From Amblyornis subalaris (Eukaryota; Chordata; Aves; Passeriformes; Ptilonorhynchidae): a stretch of 64,000 nucleotides of DNA. Where the stretch lies: NCBI GenBank assembly GCA_018881555.1, contig JACAXG010000502.1, forward strand, positions 1-64,000. The letters run 5' to 3'. The position numbers and the translations under genes are program-made. How positions within the stretch are numbered: position 1 is the first letter of the stretch; every line of letters starts with the position of its first letter. Below the pieces are notes generated by a model. That model was not told the origin of the DNA. It worked only from the letters and a program-made list of their open reading frames with translations, and made no database searches. Shown here piece after piece: positions 59,950 to 64,000 of the stretch.

Positions 59950-60921
59950 GACTCCATAACAAAGAAAACGTAAAGTTCAGTCTCTGCTTGTAGAAGGACC
60001 ATCCGACTGGTGGTCAACATCCTGGTCATCATCAGAAGGATCATTTGGTTGGTGGACTGCTTTCCGTTTATCATTTTTAGGAGGTTGCCTGTTTTGCCTC
60101 TGGTGCTGCAGGTCAGGGTGGACGCGTCTTGCAGGTAGCCACCGTACCCCAGTATCTGTGGAAACGCAAGCATACCCACGACCTAAAGTAATAAGCTCAC
60201 ACAGGCCTTCCCACTTGTTAGTGACAAGGTCTNGTACCCAGACTTTTGCTCGAGGCAGGTGCGTCTCGCCTGAAGACTGCAATGAGAGAAAATGATTCAA
60301 AATAACAGGATTATTTGAATTTGGTGGCACTGCAAGGTGATTAATTGTATATAGAGCCTTTTCTAATCAGCTCTGTGGGGTTTCTCCATGCATTCCCCCT
60401 TTTTGTTTATCCAAAACACTCTTCAAGGTAGGGGAATGTGGAATGCCAAAACTATGATCTACACCCCATAGGTGCAAAAACTGCCATGTCTTCTGTGAAG
60501 CATAGGCGGGGCCATTATCGGTCTTCACAGAGGAACGCACGCCCAGGACCGCAAAAGCCAATTTCCAATGGGCAATGACATCGCGGCCTTTCTCTCCAGT
60601 GTGAGCAGACACCCACATAGCTGAGGAGAAAGTGTCGATGGACACGTGCACATACTTAAATCTGCCAAATTCAGGGATGTGTGTTACATCCGTCTGCCAA
60701 AGCTGCAAGGCCTTTAGGCCTCTGGGGTTTACCCCCAATGGCAGAGGTGCAGCGAGCCCGTGACAGTCAGCACAAGCGCTGACAATGTCACAAGTCTCAG
60801 TTGGCGTTAAATGAAATTGCTTCTGCAAGGTATGCGCACTTTGATGGAAGAAACCGTGCGATGCCTTGGCTTGAGCAATTTTGTCAGGCTGAGGTGCCAC
60901 CCACGCAGGGTCGGCTAGCAT
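59950..60921 (-). pseudogene. pol: integrase remnant (ERV-2 pol C-terminus)
   Basis: From the N-terminal side (high coordinates): an H-x3-H (HQSAH) and C-x2-C (CADC) zinc-binding region, D in WQTDVTH, D in KTDNGPAYAS. The segment that should carry the catalytic Glu is gone: GIPHSPT is followed directly by LKSVLDKQKG, whereas ERV-1 has 11 more residues there, including VECAH. This is an in-frame loss of about 33 nt near 60,430. A stop follows GETPQS near 60,365. The C-terminus is acidic and ends SDGPSTSRD, as in ERV-1. Confidence 0.85.
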
Positions 60922-60934
60922 GTCAGCCCTGGCA

Positions 60935-61426
60935 TTACCCTTCTGTTATAAAACCTGGCAAATTGGTGTGACTTCGAATGTGCAGAACGTAATATGGATG
61001 CACTCGAGCTTGAATCGCACACCACAAAGTTTTCAATAGTGAAAACAGAGCCGCATTATTGACTTCTTTCAGAAGTGAGCAATCTAAGCATTGGGTTATG
61101 TCTGCTACATAAGCAGAATCGGTGACCGAATTCAAAGGTACTTGAGAGAACCGCTGAAAAGCCATGGCAGCAGCCCTCAGTTCAACCAGCTGGGCAGAGC
61201 CTGACTCGTGGCCTTCCAGCACCTGCCACTCAGATTCCTCTTTCCAGGTAACAATGGCTTTCCCACTCTTTCCAGACCCATCAGTGGAGACAGTGGGTCC
61301 TTGAACTGGCACCCAACTATTTTTTGGCCACAAGGTGAGGCTAGTCAATTTTGCCAACTGCAGTAATTTATGGCTGGGCAGATGATAAGCAATCTGCCCC
61401 GAAAAGTTCTGCAGCGCATTTTGCAA
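60935..61426 (-). pseudogene. pol: RNase H remnant (ERV-2 pol)
   Basis: It has the first catalytic Asp in STDGSGKSGK, the Glu in VELRAAAMAF and the second Asp in VTDSAYVADI. An extra G after FITEG (near 60,930) shifts the frame before the last Asp, which lies in the next frame near LADPAW. This RNase H looks less damaged than the ERV-1 copy, where TDGSG reads TDSPG. Confidence 0.85.
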
Positions 61427-61462
61427 AGGAGCGCTGTTGGTAAGGCTCCACTCAAAGTGTTC

Positions 61463-62098
61463 CTACTGTACTGGAAGAACAATTGTTGCAGGATCCGCTG
61501 CCATTAATTGCAAGCACCATTGACGGCATTTGATTATCAGACAAGCAATCAATTCAAACAACGTGGGTGCTGTCTTTTTCAGCTGATGAGGCAAAAAGAC
61601 CCATTTCAGGATATGCAAAGGGTCTGGCCATTGTTTATTCCACTGGCCAATGATACCTGTAGGATGAAGATCTGGAGTGGTAATGAAAACAGTGATATCA
61701 ATGGGGGGATCCACTCGATAAACCTGACGAGCAGAGACAGCCTGTTGAACCTCCTCCAGCTCTCGTCGCCCTTCAGGAGTCAATTTCTGAGGTGAATTCA
61801 ACTCGGGGTCCCCTTTTAAAGTATTAAGAAGTGGGGAAAGTTGCGTTGTGGTCAGCCCTAAGTAAGGACGTAACCAACTGATGATACACAGGAATTTCTG
61901 AGCATCATTCAGGGTCTTAATAGAATCTGAGAACTGCACCTCTTGGTGGTGTATGGTTTGATCTAAGATTTTGACTTCTAGATATTTCCAAGGAGGATGC
62001 TGTTGCGCTTTCTCTGGAGCCACTTGCAATCCATAAGAATGCAGAGCAGCGAGTAGCAGAGGCTGTATCCTCAGCACCTCGTCCTGAGTGGATGCTGC
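61463..62098 (-). pseudogene. pol: RT thumb and connection remnant (ERV-2 pol)
   Basis: It begins STQDEVLRIQP right after the inserted LTR and continues through LQVAPEKAQQHPPWKYL and KTLNDAQKFL to ADPATIVLPVQ and TAG 61,463-61,465. ERV-1 has TGG at that codon. The longer open frame from 62,239 is partly LTR sequence read through and should not be taken as the RT start. Confidence 0.85.
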
Positions 62099-62669
62099 TG
62101 CTGCTTTTCCTGCCCTTGCCTGGGTCCAGCCAGACCTGCGGCCTTCTGGGTTCTCAGTCCACAGAAGCAGCGACGAATGAATTAACTGAGGTTTGCGGCC
62201 TTTCACAGCAGGCAGTTCATAAGGCAGAAGCGAAGACAAAAGAGGAAAGAGACGGGCTCCTGTAGCTATATTCCAAGTTTATTTCTCTGCCTGTGTAGAC
62301 AGGGTACGTATCTTGAAGGGAAGCTAGCAGAGAGACAGTTTCTCGCTCTGTCTCTGTTGCTTTAAGGGGTAGGGATGACAGATCTTAACCAATCAAAGAG
62401 TAGAGGTACATGAAAGAAAACCAATGAAACGTCTCAGGGGAGGAACAAATTTAAACTGACTAATAACAATATAGCTGGAGGGAATTTTCAAATCACGCTA
62501 TCCTGTTATAGAACTTGAGGCTCTGTGACGGAGGAGAAAACATAAAGTAAGCGCATGTAGCTATGCTGCTGATTCTTCCTTTGCTCCGCCTTCAGGGACA
62601 GAGTCTTGCAAGGGAAAGTCTACCCATTCTGAGCAACCTTCACAGAGCCTGGGCTGCACGATAGCTACA
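62099..62669 (-). mobile_element. solo LTR inserted in ERV-2 RT, 571 bp
   Basis: Minus-strand reading begins TGTAGCTATCG at 62,669 and ends AGCAGCA at 62,099, with an AATAAA (plus 62,278-62,283). Flanks GCGGCA (62,670-62,675) and GCAGCA (62,093-62,098) fit a 6-bp target duplication with one change. Removing the insert and one copy joins the RT codons of ...LVA and STQDE in register with ERV-1. It is therefore younger than ERV-2 and of another class II family. Confidence 0.82.
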
Positions 62670-63252
62670 TGCCGCCACCAGGATATCCATCCATACAATG
62701 GTAGCAGTATGCATCAGGAAACTTCTCCCGGACTCCAGACAAAGCCTGAACAACATACAACTTACAGATAGTCGGGCTGTTCCTCATGCCCTGAGGGAGA
62801 ACTTTCCACTGATACCTCTTCACAGGTTCAGCATTGTTTACTGCAGGCACAGTAAACGCAAATTTAGGTTTGTCATTGGGATGTAAAGGAATCGTGAAAA
62901 AGCAATCCTTCAAATCAATGATCAGGATTTCCCACCCTGTTGGGAGCATGGTGGGTGAGGGCATACCTGGCTGCAACGCCCCCATGTTTTCCATCACTGC
63001 ATTGACTTTTCAGAGATCCTGTAACAATCTCCATTTCCCCGATTTTTTCTTAATCACAAAAACCGGGGTATTCCAGGGACTAGTAGAAGGCTCAATGTGT
63101 CTCTGCTGTAGTTGTTCCCGAACTAATTGACGAAGGGCAACTAATTCCTCTTTTGGTAGGGGCCACTGAGGTTCCCAGACAGGTTTGTTTACTAGCCACT
63201 GCAAAGGTAGTGTAGGATACTGGGTGCCCTTCTGCACAGTGACCCCCATCAA
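62670..63252 (-). pseudogene. pol: RT fingers and palm remnant (ERV-2 pol)
   Basis: It has [21 protein letters not shown], then TGA near 63,007, then VDLKDCFF-like [11 protein letters not shown] and LPQGMRNSP. The catalytic YMDD is disrupted: the Tyr is Cys, and an extra base after MD shifts the frame. Confidence 0.87.
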
Positions 63253-63276
63253 AAAATGCGTCCCGATCCCTACCCC

Positions 63277-63990
63277 CTAAGCTGTCAATACATCCCACCC
63301 CTGGAGGTTAAGCGGAGCCGTAGTGACATAGGGCCGAACTGTAGCCGTTTGACCTTCTGCGTTCTTTACCACTACAGGTTGTTTTCTTAAGTAGCTCTGT
63401 GTGGTTCCTCCCACGCCTGCAATGGCCGACCCCACAGGGGCCAAAGGCCATGTAGGAGGCCACGCAGAGAAGGAGATGATTGTCATGTTGGTGCCCGTGT
63501 CGATCAAACCTTGGAGCTGGATCTGGCACAGATGAGCGTCTGGCAGGGTTAGGGTACACGTTATCTGTGGCTGTTGGCTGGAGATGTTTGCAGTCCAGAA
63601 GATCTGTGGGAGTCCCGTAGATCCAAAGCCACCGTCCCCACGAGTGCGTTGTTCTGTCCTGGGAACACATGACTTAAAGGGCACAAGTTGAGCGATGCGG
63701 GTCTTTTCAGGGATAGTAACAGGGGGGGTGGGTGTGGAAACCATAGCACAAATCTGGCCTGTGAAGTCGGCATCAATGATACCTGGGTGTACAAAGATCC
63801 CTTGAAGGGTGACACTACATCTCTCCATAAGCAATGCACTGTATCCCTGACCTAGGGGTCCAAATGCATCCAAGGGAACCTTATAAAAATGACAGGATTC
63901 TAAGACAACTGTTGCTGTGGTGTGTACATCCACCCCGGCTGATCCCTAGGTACTGGCTCTAAGCTGGTTGAGTAGGCCTGTGTCGGTGCC
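63277..63990 (-). pseudogene. pro: dUTPase-protease remnant (ERV-2 pro)
   Basis: A dUTPase motif GSAGVDV lies near 63,935-63,955, just upstream of the first Met-initiated frame, followed by GIIDADFTGQI near 63,780 and the protease with active-site DTG (LIDTGTNMTI) near 63,490. A flap or G-patch-like GVGGTTQSY follows, and the frame ends at TAG 63,277-63,279. Unlike ERV-1, the DTG triad is kept. No stop is seen in the protease, making this the best-preserved coding piece of either provirus. Confidence 0.83.
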
Positions 63991-64000
63991 ATGCCCTGGG

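Larger units (their letters stand above)
59297..64000 (-). mobile_element. ERV-2: defective class II provirus, env-less, right end outside the window
   Basis: On the minus strand: dUTPase-protease, RT, RNase H and integrase, then a 285-bp non-coding stretch, polypurine tract and 3' LTR. Gag lies beyond 64,000. Its pol is clearly related to ERV-1 pol, yet the LTRs are unlike. The 3' LTR abuts the 155-bp array, so the virus probably inserted into it. Breaks include TGA near 63,007, an extra base at YMDD, a solo LTR inside RT, TAG 61,463-61,465, a shift near 60,930, a stop near 60,365 and a lost integrase segment. Confidence 0.9.

Noticed and set aside
62099..62239. RT starting at the Met codon near 62,239
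   Set aside because: The first part of that frame is LTR sequence read through; RT homology begins only after 62,098.

Overview
The window looks like nuclear DNA of a bird, probably a songbird. It holds CR1 non-LTR retrotransposon fragments on both strands, avian class II (ERVK/betaretrovirus-like) proviruses, solo LTRs with short target-site duplications, and two vertebrate genes with ordinary GT-AG introns. Nothing prokaryotic is present. Scattered single N bases point to a draft-quality consensus.

Layout. 1-5,574: an LTR of one type, then a 5'-deleted, env-less provirus (ERV-1, + strand: capsid, nucleocapsid, dUTPase-protease, RT, RNase H, integrase) ending in an unrelated LTR. 5,575-14,816: CR1 pieces and one clean solo LTR (9,046-9,662). 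14,817-18,566: a three-level tandem repeat (about 75 bp inside about 290 bp inside 1.4-1.8 kb). 22,849-23,086: the terminal coding exon of CEP89. 24-41.6 kb: intergenic DNA with a CR1 split by an LTR that is itself split by a second LTR. 41,601-53,468: SLC7A9 (b0,+AT, light chain of the cystine/dibasic amino acid transporter), coding exons 2-13 by human numbering. 53,860-59,296: a degenerate array of about 155-bp monomers that switches orientation twice. 59,297-64,000: a second env-less provirus (ERV-2, - strand), running off the right edge, with a solo LTR inserted in its RT gene beside the YMDD motif.

Main result. CEP89 followed by SLC7A9 on the same strand is the human 19q13.11 arrangement, so this is probably the orthologous locus and not a stray copy. 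The SLC7A9 copy keeps all twelve coding exons, and its splice phases agree throughout. Nevertheless it has an in-frame TAG in exon 4, a net 4-nt loss in exon 11, a probable lost stop codon in exon 13, a Ser-to-Leu change in the TM1 GSGIF motif and a GC donor after exon 2. The length bookkeeping is exact: 487 human residues + 6 N-terminal + 17 C-terminal = 510, once the 4 nt are allowed for. This suggests recent loss of the transporter, a decayed duplicate, or assembly error. The rest of the window is a record of nested retroelement insertion and satellite growth around these two genes.
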